The notes beneath the pieces were generated by a model. That model saw only the letters and a list, made by a program, of their open reading frames with translations. It was not told the DNA's origin and made no database searches. A DNA stretch of 64,000 nt, taken from positions 30,419,501 through 30,483,500 of the forward strand of contig NC_079881.1 in NCBI RefSeq assembly GCF_029227915.1, written 5' to 3'. Source of the stretch: Hydractinia symbiolongicarpus (lineage: Eukaryota > Cnidaria > Hydrozoa > Anthoathecata > Hydractiniidae). This document shows positions 10,735 through 24,935 of this stretch, in pieces. Numbering within the stretch: the first letter of the stretch is position 1; each line of letters starts with the position of its first letter. The position numbers and the translations under genes were made by a program.

Positions 10735-12762
10735 ATGAGACATGTAGTTTTTAAAAATGTTTTCATTTTTGATAAGACGCTGTATAAAAGAAGTTTAATT
10801 GCCGGCAAACGAAAACCCGCGACTTCCCGTAAATCCCGGACTCGGCCTGTAAAGTCAAAAGTATACAAAAAAAGTACCCAGGGAGTAAATTCATTTCCCG
10901 AACGATTTTTCAAATTATTATTTCACCACTAAAGCCCATGAGACTTGTAGTTTTTAAAAATGTTTTCATTTTTGATGAGACGCTGAATAAAAGAAGTTTA
11001 ATAGCCAGCAAACGAAAACCCGCGACTTCCCGTAACTCCCGGACTCGGCCTGTAAAGTCAAAAGTATTCGAAGAAATTACCCAGGGAGTAAACTCATTTC
11101 CCGAACGATTTTTTAAATTATCTCTTCACCACTAAAACGCATAAGACTTGTAGTTTTCAAAAATGTTTTCATTTTTGATGACACGCTAAATAAAAGAAGT
11201 TTAATCGCTGGCAAACGAAAACCCGCAATTTTCCGTAAATCCCGGGCTTGGCCCGTATAGTCAAAAGTATACAAAGAAAGTACGCAGGGAGTAAACTCAT
11301 TTCCCGAACGATTTTTAAATTATTTCTTCACCACTAAAACGCATAAGACTTGTAGTTTTCAAAAATGTTTTCATTTTTGATGAGACGCTAAATAAAAGAA
11401 GTTTAATCGCTGGCAAACGAAAACCCGCGATTTCCCGTAAATCCCGGGCTTGGCCCGTATAGTCAAAAGTATACAAAGAAAGTACCCAGGGAGTAAACTC
11501 ATTTCCAGAACGATTTTTTAAATTATTATTTCACCACTAAAACGCATGAGACTTGTAGTTTTCAAAAATGTTTTCATTTTTGATGAGACGCTGAATAAAA
11601 GAAGTTTAATCGCCGGCAAACGAAAACCTGCGATTTCCCGTAAATCCCGGACTCGGCCCGTATAGTCAAAAGTATACAAAGAAAGTACCCAGGGTGTAAA
11701 GTCATTTCCCGAACGATTTTTTAAATTATTTCTTCACCACTAAAACGCATAAGACTTGTAGTTTTCAAAAATGTTTTTATTTTTGATGAGACGCTAAATA
11801 AAAGAAGTTTAATTGCTGGCAAACGAAAACCCGCGATTTCCCGTAAATCCCGGGCTTGGCCCTTATAGTCAAAAGTATACAAAGAAAGTACCCAGGGAGT
11901 AAACTCATTTCCGGAACGATTTTTTAAATTATTTTTTCACCACTAAAACGCATGAGACTTGTAGTCTTCAAACTTGTTTTCATTTTTGATGAGACGCTGA
12001 ATAAAAGAAGTTTAATCGCCGGCAAATGAAAACCTGCGATTTCCCGTAAATCCCGGACTCGGCCTGTAAAGTCAAAAGTATACAAAGAAAGTACCCAGGG
12101 TGTAAACCCATTTCCTAAACGATTTTTTAAATTATTATTTCACCACTAAAACGCATGAGACTTGTAGTTTTCAAAAATGTTTTCATTTTTGATGAGACGC
12201 TGAATAAAAGAAGTTTAATCGCCGGCAAACGAAAACCTGCGATTTCCCGTAAATCCCTGACTCGGCCCGTATAGTCAAAAGTATACAAAGAAAGTACCCA
12301 GGGTGTAAACTCATTTCCCGAACGATTTTTTAAATTATTTCTTCACCACTAAAACGCATAAGACTTGTAGTTTTCAAAAATGTTTTCATTTTTAATGAGA
12401 CGCTAAATAAAAGAAGTTTAATCGCTGGCAAACGAAAACCCGCGATTTCCCGTAAATCCCGGGCTTGGCCCGTATAGTCAAAAGTATACAAAGAAAGTAC
12501 CCAGGGAGTAAACTCATTTCCGGAACGATTTTTTAAATTATTTTTTCACCACTAAAACGCATGAGACTTGTAGTCTTCAAACTTGTTTTAATTTTGATTA
12601 GACGCTGAATAAAAGAAGTTTAATCGCCGGCAAAGGAAAACCTGCGATTTCCCGTAAATCCCGGACTCGGCCTGTAAAGTCAAAAGTATACAAAGAAAGT
12701 ACCCAGGGTGTAAATTCATTTCCCGAACGATTTTTTAAATTATTATTTCACCACTAAAGCCC
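10735..12762. repeat. C-D-K-led unit, ten monomers (2028 bp)
   Basis: C (10735) and D (10938) match 9315 and 9518, including AATAGCCAGC. K monomers follow at 11141 (GATGACACG) and 11343, then 11546, 11749 (K with TGTTTTTATTTTTG, CCCTTATAG), L at 11952, 12155, K at 12358 and a one-base-deleted L at 12561. The next C-D pair starts at 12763, so spacing between successive C-D pairs changes from seven to ten monomers. Confidence 0.83.
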
Positions 12763-13371
12763 ATGAGACATGTAGTTTTTAAAAATGTTTTCATTTTTGA
12801 TAAGACGCTGTATAAAAGAAGTTTAATTGCCGGCAAACGAAAACCCGCGACTTCCCGTAAATCCCGGACTCGGCCTGTAAAGTCAAAAGTATACAAAAAA
12901 AGTACCCAGGGAGTAAATTCATTTCCCGAACGATTTTTCAAATTATTATTTCACCACTAAAGCCCATGAGACTTGTAGTTTTTAAAAATGTTTTCATTTT
13001 TGATGAGACGCTGAATAAAAGAAGTTTAATAGCCAGAAAACGAAAACCCGCGACTTCCCGTAACTCCCGGACTCGGCCTGTAAAGTCAAAAGTATTCGAA
13101 GAAATTACCCAGGGAGTAAACTCATTTCCCGAACGATTTTTTAAATTATCTCTTCACCACTAAAACGCATAAGACTTGTAGTTTTCAAAAATGTTTTCAT
13201 TTTTGATGAGACGCTAAATAAAAGAAGTTTAATCGCTGGCAAACGAAAACCCGCGATTTTCCGTAAATCCCGGGCTTGGCCCGTATAGTCAAAAGTATAC
13301 TAAGGAAGTACCCAGGGAGTAAACTCATTTCCGGAACGATTTTTTAAATTATTTTTTCACCACTAAAACGC
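12763..13371. repeat. C-D-K segment, third copy
   Basis: C (12763) and D (12966, AATAGCCAGAAAACG) match the pairs at 9315 and 10735 closely. K (13169, GATTTTCCG) follows, and then an L at 13372. The lone substitution in the AGCCAGC region separates this D from the two earlier ones. Confidence 0.85.
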
Positions 13372-16300
13372 ATGAGACTTGTAGTCTTCAAACTTGTTTT
13401 CATTTTTGATGAGACGCTAAATAAAAGAAGTTTAATCGCCGGCAAAGGAAAACCTGCGATTTCCCGTAAATCCCGGACTCGGCCTGTAAAGTCAAAAGTA
13501 TACATAGAAAGTACCCAGGGTGTAAACTCATTTCCCGAACGATTTTTTAAATTATTATTTCACCACTAAAACGCATGAGACATGTAGTTTTCAAAAATGT
13601 TTTCATTTTTGATGAGACGCTGAATAAAAGAAGCTTAATCGCCGGCAAACGAAAACCTGCGATTTCCCGTAAATCCCGGACTCGGCCTGTAAAGTCAAAA
13701 GTATACAAAAAAAGTACCAAGGGAGTAAACTCATTTCCCGAACGATTTTTCAAATTATTATTTCACCACTAAAGCCCATCAGACTTGTAGTTTTTAAAAA
13801 TGTTTTCTTTTTTGATGAGACGCTGATTAAAAGAAGTTTAATAGCCGGCAAACGAAAACCCGCGACTTCCCGTAACTCCCGGACTCGGCCCGTATAGTCA
13901 AAAGTATTCGAAGAAATTACCCAGGGAGTAAACTCATTTCCCGAACGATTTTTTAAATTATTTCTTCACCACTAAAACGCATGAGACATGTAGTTTTCAA
14001 AAATGTTTTCATTTTTGATGAGACGCTGAATAAAAGAAGCTTAATCGCCGGCAAACGAAAACCTGCGATTTCCCGTAAATCCCGGACTCGGCCCGTATAG
14101 TCAAAAGTATACAAAGAAAGTACCCAGGGTGTAAACTCATTTCCCGAAGGATTTTTTAAATTATTTTTTCACCACTAAAACGCATGAGACTTGTAGTCTT
14201 CAAACTTGTTTTAATTTTGATGAGACGCTGAATAAAAGAAGTTTAATCGCCGGCAAAGGAAAACCTGCGATTTCCCGTTAATCCCGGACTCGGCCTGTAA
14301 AGTCAAAAGTATACAAAGAAAGTACCCAGGGTGTAAACTCATTTCCCGAACGATTTTTTAAATTTTTATTTCACCACTAAAACGCATGAGACTTGTAGTT
14401 TTTAAAAATGTTTTCATTTTTGATGAGACGCTGAATAAAAGAAGTTTAATCGCCGGCAAACGAAAACCTGCGATTTCCCGTAAATCCCGGATTCAGCCCG
14501 TATAGTCAAAAGTATACAAAGAAAGTACCCAGGGTGTAAACTCATTTCCCGAAGGATTTTTTAAATTATTATTTCACCACTAAAGCCCATGAGACATGTA
14601 GTTTTTAAAAATGTTTTCATTTTTGATAAGACGCTGTATAAAAGAAGTTTAATTGCCGGCAAACGAAAACCCGCGACTTCCCGTAAATCCCGGACTCGGC
14701 CTGTAAAGACAAAAGTATACAAAAAAAGTACCCAGGGAGTAAACTCATTTCCCGAACGATTTTTTAAATTATTATTTCACCACTAAAGCCCATGAGACTT
14801 GTAGTTTTTAAAAATGTTTTCTTTTTTGATGAGACGCTGAATAAAAGAAGTTTAATAGCCGGCAAACGAAAACCCGCGACTTCCCGTAACTCCCGGACTC
14901 GGCCCGTATATTCAAAAGTATTCGAAGAAATTACCCAGGGAGTAAACTCATTTCCCGAACGATTTTTTAAATTATTTCTTCACCACTAAAACGCATAAGA
15001 CTTGTAGTTTTCAAAAATGTTTTCATTTTTGATGAGACGCTAAATAAAAGAAGTTTAATTGCTGGCAAACGAAAACCCGCGATTTTCCGTAAATCCCGGG
15101 CTTGGCCCGTATAGTCAAAAGTATACAAAGGAAGCACCCAGGGAGTAAACTCATTTCCGGAACGATTTTTTACATTATTTTTTCACCACTAAAACGCATG
15201 AGACTTGTAGTCTTCAAACTTGTTTTCATTTTTGATGAGACGCTAAATAAAAGGAGTTTAATCGCCGGCAAAGGAAAACCTGCGATTTCCCGTAAATCCC
15301 GGACTCGGACTGTAAAGTCAGAAGTATACATAAAAAGTACCCAGGGTGTAAACTCATTTCCCGAACGATTTTTTAAATTATTATTTCACCACTAAAACGC
15401 ATGAGACATGTAGTTTTCAAAAATGTTTTCATTTTTGATGAGACGCTGAATAAAAGAAGCTTAATCGCCGGCAAACGAAAACCCGCGACTTCCCGTAAAT
15501 CCCGGACTCGGCCCGTATAGTCAAAAGTATACGAAGAAAGTACCCAGGGAGTAAACTCATTTCCCGAACGATTTTTTAAATTATTTCTTCACCACTAAAA
15601 CGCATAAGACTTGTAGTTTTCAAAAATGTTTTCATTTTTGATGAGACGCTAAATAAAAGAAGTTTAATTGCTGGCAAACGAAAACCCGCGATTTTCCGTA
15701 AATCCCGGGCTTGGCCCGTATAGTCAAAAGTATACAAAGGAAGCACCCAGGGAGTAAACTCATTTCCGGAACGATTTTTTACATTATTTTTTCACCACTA
15801 AAACGCATAAGACTTGTAGTTTTCAAAAATGTTTTCATTTTTGATGAGACGCTAAATAAAAGAAGTTTAATTGCTGGCAAACGAAAACCCGCGATTTTCC
15901 GTAAATCCCGGGCTTGGCCTGTAAAGTCAAAAGTATACAAAAAAAGTACCCATGGAGTAAACTAATTTCCCGAACGATTTTTCAAATTATTATTTCACCA
16001 CTAAAGCCCATGAGACTTGTAGTTTTTAAAAATGTTTTCATTTTTGATGAGACGCTGAATAAAAGAAGTTTAATCGCCGGCAAACGAAAACCCGCGACTT
16101 CCCGTAAATCCCGGACTCGGCCCGTATAGTCAAAAGTATACGAAGAAAGTACCCAGGGAGTAAACTCATTTCCCGAACGATTTTTTAAATTATTTCTTCA
16201 CCACTAAAACGCATAAGACTTGTAGTTTTCAAAAATGTTTTCATTTTTGATGAGACGCTAAATAAAAGAAGTTTAATCGCTGGCAAACGAAAACCCGCGA

Positions 16301-16415
16301 TTTTCCGTAAATCCCGGGCTTGGCCCGTATAGTCAAAAGTATACAAAGGAAGCACCCAGGGAGTAAACTCATTTCCGGAACGATTTTTTACATTATTTTT
16401 TCACCACTAAAACGC
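13372..16415. repeat. Start of the L-B-C-D-K domain, rearranged
   Basis: The order is approximately L (13372), B/C chimera (13575), D (13778), B (13981), L (14184, one base lost), an intermediate monomer (14386, GGATTCAGCCCG), C (14589), D (14792), K (14995), L (15198), B/D chimera (15401), K (15604), K (15807), D (16010), K (16213). Bases 14460-15480 recur at 19938-20960. The K type with GGAAGCACCC and TTTTTTACATT is at 14995, 15604, 15807, 16213 and 16416. Confidence 0.8.
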
Positions 16416-19400
16416 ATAAGACTTGTAGTTTTCAAAAATGTTTTCATTTTTGATGAGACGCTAAATAAAAGAAGTTTAATTGCTGGCAAACGAAAACCCG
16501 CGATTTTCCGTAAATCCCGGGCTTGGCCCGTATAGTCAAAAGTATACAAAGGAAGCACCCAGGGAGTAAACTCATTTCCGGAACGATTTTTTACATTATT
16601 TTTTCACCACTAAAACGCATGAGACTTGTAGTCTTCAAACTTGTTTTCATTTTTGATGAGACGCTGAATAAAAGAAGCTTAATCGCCGGCAAACGAAAAC
16701 CTGCGATTTCCCGTAAATCCCGGACTCGGCCCGTATAGTCAAAAGTATACAAAGAAAGTACCCAGGGTGTAAACTCATTTCCCGAAGGATTTTTAAAATT
16801 ATCATTTCACCACTAAAGCCCATGAGACATGTAGTTTTTAAAAATGTTTTCATTTTTGATGAGACGCTGTATAAAAGAAGTTTAATTGCCGGCAAACGAA
16901 AACCCGCGACTTCCCGTAAATCCCGGACTCGGCCTGTAAAGTCAAAAGTATACAAAAAAAGTACCCATGGAGTAAACTCATTTCCCGAACGATTTTTCAA
17001 ATTATTATTTCACCACTAAAGCCCATGAGACTTGTAGTTTTTAAAAATGTTTTCATTTTTGATGAGACGCTGAATAAAAGAAGTTTAATCGCCGGCAAAC
17101 GAAAACCCGCGACTTCCCGTAAATCCCGGACTCGGCCCGTATAGTCAAAAGTATACGAAGAAAGTACCCAGGGAGTAAACTCATTTCCCGAACGATTTTT
17201 TAAATTATTTCTTCACCACTAAAACGCATAAGACTTGTAGTTTTCAAAAATGTTTTCATTTTTGATGAGACGCTAAATAAAAGAAGTTTAATCGCTGGCA
17301 AACGAAAACCCGCGATTTCCCGTAAATCCCGAGCTTGGCCCGTATAGTCAAAAGTATACAAAGAAAGTACCCAGGGAGTAAACTCATTTCCGGAACGATT
17401 TTTTAAATTAATTTTTCACCACTAAAACGCATGAGACTTGTAGTCTTCAAACTTGTTTTCATTTTTGATGAGACGCTGAATAAAAGAAGTTTAATCGCCG
17501 GCAAAGGAAATCCTGCGATTTACCGTAAATCCCGGACTCGGCCTGTAAAGTCAAAAGTATACATAGAAAGTACCCAGGGTGTAAACTCATTTCCCGAACG
17601 ATTTTTTAAATTATTATTTCACCACTAAAACGCATGAGACATGTAGTTTTCAAAAATGTTTTCATTTTTGATGAGACGCTGAATAAAAGAAGCTTAATCC
17701 CCGGCAAACGAAAACCTGCGATTTCCCGTAAATCCCAGACTCGGCCCGTATAGTCAAAAGTATACAAAGAAAGTACTTAGGGTGTAAACTCATTTCCCGA
17801 AGGATTTTTTAAATTATCATTTCACCACTAAAGCCCATGAGACATGCAGTTTTTAAAAATGTTTTCATTTTTGATGAGACGCTGTATAAAAGAAGTTTAA
17901 TTGCCGGCAAACGAAAACCCGCGACTTCCCGTAAATCCCGGACTCGGCCTGTAAAGTCAAAAGTATACAAAAAAAGTACCCATGGAGTAAACTCATTTCC
18001 CGAACGATTTTTCAAATTATTATTTCACCACTAAAGCCCATGAGACTTGTAGTTTTCAAAAATGTTTTCATTTTTGATGAGACGCTAAATAAAAGAAGTT
18101 TAATCGCTGGCAAACAAAAACCCGCGATTTCCCGTAAATCCCGAGCTTGGCCGTATAGTCAAAAGTATACAAAGAAAGTACCCAGGGAGTAAACTCATTT
18201 CCGGAACGATTTTTTAAATTAATTTTTCACCACTAAAACGCATGAGACTTGTAGTCTTCAAACTTGTTTTCATTTTTGATGAGACGCTGAATAAAAGAAG
18301 TTTAATCGCCGGCAAAGGAAAACCTGCGATTTCCCGTAAATCCCGGACTCGGCCTGTAAAGTCAAAAGTATACAAAGAAAGTACCCAGGGTGTAAACTCA
18401 TTTGCCGAACGATTTTTTAAATTATTATTTCACCACTAAAGCCCATGAGACTTGTTGTTTTTAAAAATGTTTTCATTTTTGATGAGACGCTTAATGAAAG
18501 TGGTTTAATCGCCGGCAAACGAAAACCCGCGATTTCCCGTAAATCCCGGGCTTGGCCCGTATAGTCGAATGTATACAAAGAATTACCCTGTGAGTAAACT
18601 CATTTCCAAAACGATTTTTTAAATTATCTTTTCACCACTAAAACGCATGAGACTTGTAGTTTTCAAAAATGTTTTCATTTTTGATGAGACGCTAAATAAA
18701 AGAAGTTTAATCGCCGGCAAAGGAAAACCTGCGATTTCCCGTAAATCCTGGGCTTGGCCCGTATAGTCAAAAGTATACAAAGAAAGTACCCAGGGAGTAA
18801 ACTCATTTCTCGAACGATTTTTTATATTATTTTTTCACAACTAAAACGCATGAGACTTGTAGTCTTCAAACTTGTTTTCATTTTTGATGAGACGCTAAAT
18901 AAAAGAAGTTTAATCGCCGGCAAAGGAAAACCTGCGATTTCCCGTAAATCCCGGACTCGGCCTGTAAAGACAAAAGTATACATAGAAAGTACCCAGGGTG
19001 TAAACTCATTTCCCGAACGATTTTTTAAGTTATTATTTCACCACTAAAACGCATGAGACATGTAGTTTTCAAAAATGTTTTCATTTTTGATGAGACGCTG
19101 AATAAAAGAAGCTTAATCGCCGGCAAACGAAAACCTGCGATTTCCCGTAAATCCCGGACTCGGCCCGTATAGTCAAAAGTACACAAAGAAAGTACCCAGG
19201 GTGTAAACTCATTTCCCGAAGTATTTTTTAAATTATCATTTCACCACTAAAGCCCATGAGACATGTAGTTTTTAAAAATGTTTTCATTTTTGATGAGACG
19301 CTGTATAAAAGAAGTTTAATTGCCGGCAAACGAAAACCCGCGACTTCCCGTAAATCCCGGACTCGGCCTGTAAAGTCAAAAGTATACAAAAAAAGTACCC

Positions 19401-21487
19401 ATGGAGTAAACTCATTTCCCGAACGATTTTTCAAATTATTATTTCACCACTAAAGCCCATGAGACTTGTAGTTTTTAAAAATGTTTTCATTTTTGATGAG
19501 ACGCTGAATAAAAGAAGTTTAATCGCCGGCAAACGAAAACCCGCTACTTCCCGTAAATCCCGGACTCGGCCCGTATAGTCAAAAGTATACAAAGAAAGTA
19601 CCCAGGGAGTAAACTCATTTCCGGAACGATTTTTTAAATTAATTTTTCACCACTAAAACGCATGAGACTTGTAGTCTTCAAACTTGTTTTCATTTTTGAT
19701 GAGACGCTGAATAAAAGAAGTTTAATCGCCGGCAAACGAAAACCCGCGATTTCCCGTAAATCCCGAGCTTGGCCGTATAGTCAAAAGTATACAAAGAAAG
19801 TACCCAGGGAGTAAACTCATTTCCGGAACGATTTTTTAAATTAATTTTTCACCACTAAAACGCATGAGACTTGTAGTCTTCAAACTTGTTTTCATTTTTG
19901 ATGAGACGCTGAATAAAAGAAGTTTAATCGCCGGCAAACGAAAACCTGCGATTTCCCGTAAATCCCGGATTCAGCCCGTATAGTCAAAAGTATACAAAGA
20001 AAGTACCCAGGGTGTAAACTCATTTCCCGAAGGATTTTTTAAATTATTATTTCACCACTAAAGCCCATGAGACATGTAGTTTTTAAAAATGTTTTCATTT
20101 TTGATAAGACGCTGTATAAAAGAAGTTTAATTGCCGGCAAACGAAAACCCGGGACTTCCCGTAAATCCCGGACTCGGCCTGTAAAGTCAAAAGTATACAA
20201 AAAAAGTACCCAGGGAGTAAACTCATTTCCCGAACGATTTTTTAAATTATTATTTCACCACTAAAGCCCATGAGACTTGTAGTTTTTAAAAATGTTTTCT
20301 TTTTTGATGAGACGCTGAATAAAAGAAGTTTAATAGCCGGCAAACGAAAACCCGCGACTTCCCGTAACTCCCGGACTCGGCCCGTATAGTCAAAAGTATT
20401 CGAAGAAATTACCCAGGGAGTAAACTCATTTCCCGAACGATTTTTTAAATTATTTCTTCACCACTAAAACGCATAAGACTTGTAGTTTTCAAAAATGTTT
20501 TCATTTTTGATGAGACGCTAAATAAAAGAAGTTTAATTGCTGGCAAACGAAAACCCGCGATTTTCCGTAAATCCCGGGCTTGGCCCGTATAGTCAAAAGT
20601 ATACAAAGGAAGCACCCAGGGAGTAAACTCATTTCCGGAACGATTTTTTACATTATTTTTTCACCACTAAAACGCATGAGACTTGTAGTCTTCAAACTTG
20701 TTTTCATTTTTGATGAGACGCTAAATAAAAGAAGTTTAATCGCCGGCAAAGGAAAACCTGCGATTTCCCGTAAATCCCGGACTCGGACTGTAAAGTCAGA
20801 AGTATACATAAAAAGTACCCAGGGTGTAAACTCATTTCCCGAACGATTTTTTAAATTATTATTTCACCACTAAAACGCATGAGACATGTAGTTTTCAAAA
20901 ATGTTTTCATTTTTGATGAGACGCTGAATAAAAGAAGCTTAATCGCCGGCAAACGAAAACCTGCGATTTCCCGTAAATCCCGGACTCTGCCCGTATAGTC
21001 AAAAGTATACAAAGAAAGTACTTAGGGTGTAAACTCATTTCCCGAAGGATTTTTAAAATTATCATTTCACCACTAAAGCCCATGAGACATGTAGTTTTTA
21101 AAAATGTTTTCATTTTTGATGAGACGCTGTATAAAAGAAGTTTAATTGCCGGCAAACGAAAACCCGCGACTTCCCGTAAATCCCGGACTCGGCCTGTAAA
21201 GTCAAAAGTATACAAAAAAAGTACCCATGGAGTAAACTCATTTCCCGAACGATTTTTCAAATTATTATTTCACCACTAAAGCCCATGAGACTTGTAGTTT
21301 TTAAAAATGTTTTCATTTTTGATGACACGCTGAATAAAAGAAGTTTAATCGCCGGCAAACGAAAACCCGCGACTTCCCGTAAATCCCGGACTCGGCTCGT
21401 ATAGTCAAAAGTATACGAAGAAAGTACCCAGGGAGTAAACTCATTTCCCGAACGATTTTTTAAATTATTTCTTCACCACTAAAACGC
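16416..21487. repeat. 25-monomer super-repeat, copy 1 (5072 bp)
   Basis: Order: K (16416), L/B chimera (16619), C (16822), D (17025), K (17228), L (17431), B (17634), C (17837), D/K chimera (18040), L (18242), M (18445), N-like (18647), L' (18850), B (19053), C (19256), D (19459), L/K (19662), L-like (19864), C (20067), D (20270), K (20473), L (20676), B (20879), C (21082), D (21285). The monomers from 16416 to about 19935 recur 5072 bp downstream (25 x 203 minus 3). Confidence 0.85.
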
Positions 21488-21690
21488 ATAAGACTTGTAG
21501 TTTTCAAAAATGTTTTCATTTTTGATGAGACGCTAAATAAAAGAAGTTTAATTGCTGGCAAACGAAAACCCGCGATTTTCCGTAAATCCCGGGCTGGGCC
21601 CGTATAGTCAAAAGTATACAAAGGAAGCACCCAGGGAGTAAACTCATTTCCGGAACGATTTTTTACATTATTTTTTCACCACTAAAACGC
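20676..21690. repeat. Complete pentamer L-B-C-D-K (1015 bp)
   Basis: L at 20676 (GGACTGTAAAG, TACATAAAAAG), B at 20879 (GAAGCTTAAT), C at 21082 (TATAAAAG, CCATGGAG), D at 21285 (GATGACACG), K at 21488. This is the reference arrangement for the central domain. Other complete copies start at 33055 and 35488. Copies at 17431, 21691 and 22503 each lack one monomer. Confidence 0.87.
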
Positions 21691-24600
21691 ATGAGACTTG
21701 TAGTCTTCAAACTTGTTTTCATTTTTGATGAGACGCTGAATAAAAGAAGCTTAATCGCCGGCAAACGAAAACCTGCGATTTCCCGTAAATCCCGGAATCG
21801 GCCCGTATAGTCAAAAGTATACAAAGAAAGTACCCAGGGTGTAAACTCATTTCCCGAAGGATTTTTAAAATTATCATTTCACCACTAAAGCCCATGAGAC
21901 ATGTAGTTTTTAAAAATGTTTTCATTTTTGATGAGACGCTGTATAAAAGAAGTTTAATTGCCGGCAAACGAAAACCCGCGACTTCCCGTAAATCCCGGAC
22001 TCGGCCTGTAAAGTCAAAAGTATACAAAAAAAGTACCCATGGAGTAAACTCATTTCCCGAACGATTTTTCAAATTATTATTTCACCACTAAAGCCCATGA
22101 GACTTGTAGTTTTTAAAAATGTTTTCATTTTTGATGAGACGCTGAATAAAAGAAGTTTAATCGCTGGCAAACGAAAACCCGCGACTTCCCGTAAATCCCG
22201 GACTCGGCCCGTATAGTCAAAAGTATACGAAGAAAGTACCCAGCGAGTACACTCATTTCCCGAACGATTTTTTAAATTATTTTTTCACCACTAAAACGCA
22301 TAAGACTTGTAGTTTTCAAAAATGTTTTCATTTTTGATGAGACGCTAAATAAAAGAAGTTTAATCGCTGGCAAACGAAAACCCGCGATTTCCCGTAAATC
22401 CCGAGCTTGGCCCGTATAGTCAAAAGTATACAAAGAAAGTACCCAGGGAGTAAACTCATTTCCGGAACGATTTTTTAAATTAATTTTTCACCACTAAAAC
22501 GCATGAGACTTGTAGTCTTCAAACTTGTTTTCATTTTTGATGAGACGCTGAATAAAAGAAGTTTAATCGCCGGCAAAGGAAAACCTGCGATTTACCGTAA
22601 ATCCCGGACTCGGCCTGTAAAGTCAAAAGTATACATAGAAAGTACCCAGGGTGTAAACTCATTTCCCGAACGATTTTTTAAATTATTATTTCACCACTAA
22701 AACGCATGAGACATGTAGTTTTCAAAAATGTTTTCATTTTTGATGAGACGCTGAATAAAAGAAGCTTAATCCCCGGCAAACGAAAACCTGCGACTTCCCG
22801 TAAATCCCGGACTCGGCCTGTAAAGTCAAAAGTATACAAAAAAAGTACCCATGGAGTAAACTCATTTCCCGAACGATTTTTCAAATTATTATTTCACCAC
22901 TAAAGCCCATGAGACTTGTAGTTTTTAAAAATGTTTTCATTTTTGATGAGACGCTGAATAAAAGAAGTTTAATCGCCGGCAAACGAAAACCCGCGACTTC
23001 CCGTAAATCCCGGACTCGGCCGGTGTAGTCAAAAGTATACGAAGAAAGTACCCAGGGAGTAAACTTATTTCCCGAACGATTTTTTAAATTATTTCTTCAC
23101 CACTAAAACGCATAAGACTTGTAGTTTTCAAAAATGTTTTCATTTTTGATGAGACGCTAAATAAAAGAAGTTTAATCGCTGGCAAACAAAAACCCGCGAT
23201 TTCCCGTAAATCCCGAGCTTGGCCGTATAGTCAAAAGTATACAAAGAAAGTACCCAGGGAGTAAACTCATTTCCGGAACGATTTTTTAAATTAATTTTTC
23301 ACCACTAAAACGCATGAGACTTGTAGTCTTCAAACTTGTTTTCATTTTTGATGAGACGCTGAATAAAAGAAGTTTAATCGCCGGCAAAGGAAAACCTGCG
23401 ATTTCCCGTAAATCCTGGGCTCGGCCTGTAAAGTCAAAAGTATACAAAGAAAGTACCCAGGGTGTAAACTCATTTGCCGAACGATTTTTTAAATTATTAT
23501 TTCACCACTAAAGCCCATGAGACTTGTAGTTTTTAAAAATGTTTTCATTTTTGATGAGACGCTTAATGAAAGTGGTTTAATCGCCGGCAAACGAAAACCC
23601 GCAATTTCCCGTAAATCCCGGGCTTGGCCCGTATAGTCGAATGTATACAAAGAATTACCCTGTGAGTAAACTCATTTCCAAAACGATTTTTTAAATTATC
23701 TTTTCACCACTAAAACGCATGAGACTTGTAGTTTTCAAAAATGTTTTCATTTTTGATGAGACACTGAATAAAAGAAGTTTAATCGCCGGCAAACGAAAAC
23801 CCGCCATTTCCCGTAAATCCTGGGCTTGGCCCGTATAGTCAAAAGTATACAAAGAAAGTACCCAGGGAGTAAACTCATTTCTCGAACGATTTTTTATATT
23901 ATTTTTTCACAACTAAAACGCATGAGACTTGTAGTCTTCAAACTTGTTTTCATTTTTGATGAGACGCTAAATAAAAGAAGTTTAATCGCCGGCAAAGGAA
24001 AACCTGCGATTTCCCGTAAATCCCGGACTCGGCCTGTAAAGACAAAAGTATACATAGAAAGTACCCAGGGTGTAAACTCATTTCCCGAACGATTTTTTAA
24101 ATTATTATTTCACCACTAAAACGCATGAGACATGTAGTTTTCAAAAATGTTTTCATTTTTGATGAGACGCTGAATAAAAGAAGTTTAATCGCCGGCAAAC
24201 GAAAACCTGCGATTTCCCGTAAATCCCGGACTCGGCCCGTATAGTCAAAAGTACACAAAGAAAGTACCCAGGGTGTAAACTCATTTCCCGAAGTATTTTT
24301 TAAATTATCATTTCACCACTAAAGCCCATGAGACATGTAGTTTTTAAAAATGTTTTCATTTTTGATGAGACGCTGTATAAAAGAAGTTTAATTGCCGGCA
24401 AACGAAAACCCGCGACTTCCCGTAAATCCCGGACTCGGCCTGTAAAGTCAAAAGTATACAAAAAAAGTACCCATGGAGTAAACTCATTTCCCGAACGATT
24501 TTTCAAATTATTATTTCACCACTAAAGCCCATGAGACTTGTAGTTTTTAAAAATGTTTTCATTTTTGATGAGACGCTGAATAAAAGAAGTTTAATCGCCG

Positions 24601-24935
24601 GCAAAGGAAAACCCGCTACTTCCCGTAAATCCCGGACTCGGCCCGTATAGTCAAAAGTATACAAAGAAAGTACCCAGGGAGTAAACTCATTTCCGGAACG
24701 ATTTTTTAAATTAATTTTTCACCACTAAAACGCATGAGACTTTTAGTCTTCAAACTTGTTTTCATTTTTGATGAGACGCTGAATAAAAGAAGTTTAATCG
24801 CTGGCAAACGAAAACCCGCGATTTCCCGTAAATCCCGAGCTTGGCCGTATAGTCAAAAGTATACAAAGAAAGTACCCAGGGAGTAAACTCATTTCCGGAA
24901 CGATTTTTTAAATTAATTTTTCACCACTAAAACGC
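21488..24935. repeat. 25-monomer super-repeat, copy 2 (partial)
   Basis: This matches 16416-19863 at a constant 5072-bp offset: K (21488), L/B (21691), C, D, K, L (22503), B/C chimera (22706), D (22909), K (23112), L (23314), M (23517), N (23719), L' (23922), B (24125), C (24328), D (24531), L/K (24734). The match fades in the next monomer near 25007. The copies differ most at 17634-18241 and 22706-23313, where each lost a different monomer. Confidence 0.85.

Noticed and set aside
16647-17000. Longer frames of 97-117 residues (e.g. here, 15102-15395, 20907-21260)
   Set aside because: They arise where a monomer variant loses a stop and the frame continues into the next monomer, combined with small indels. 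They are made only of satellite translation.
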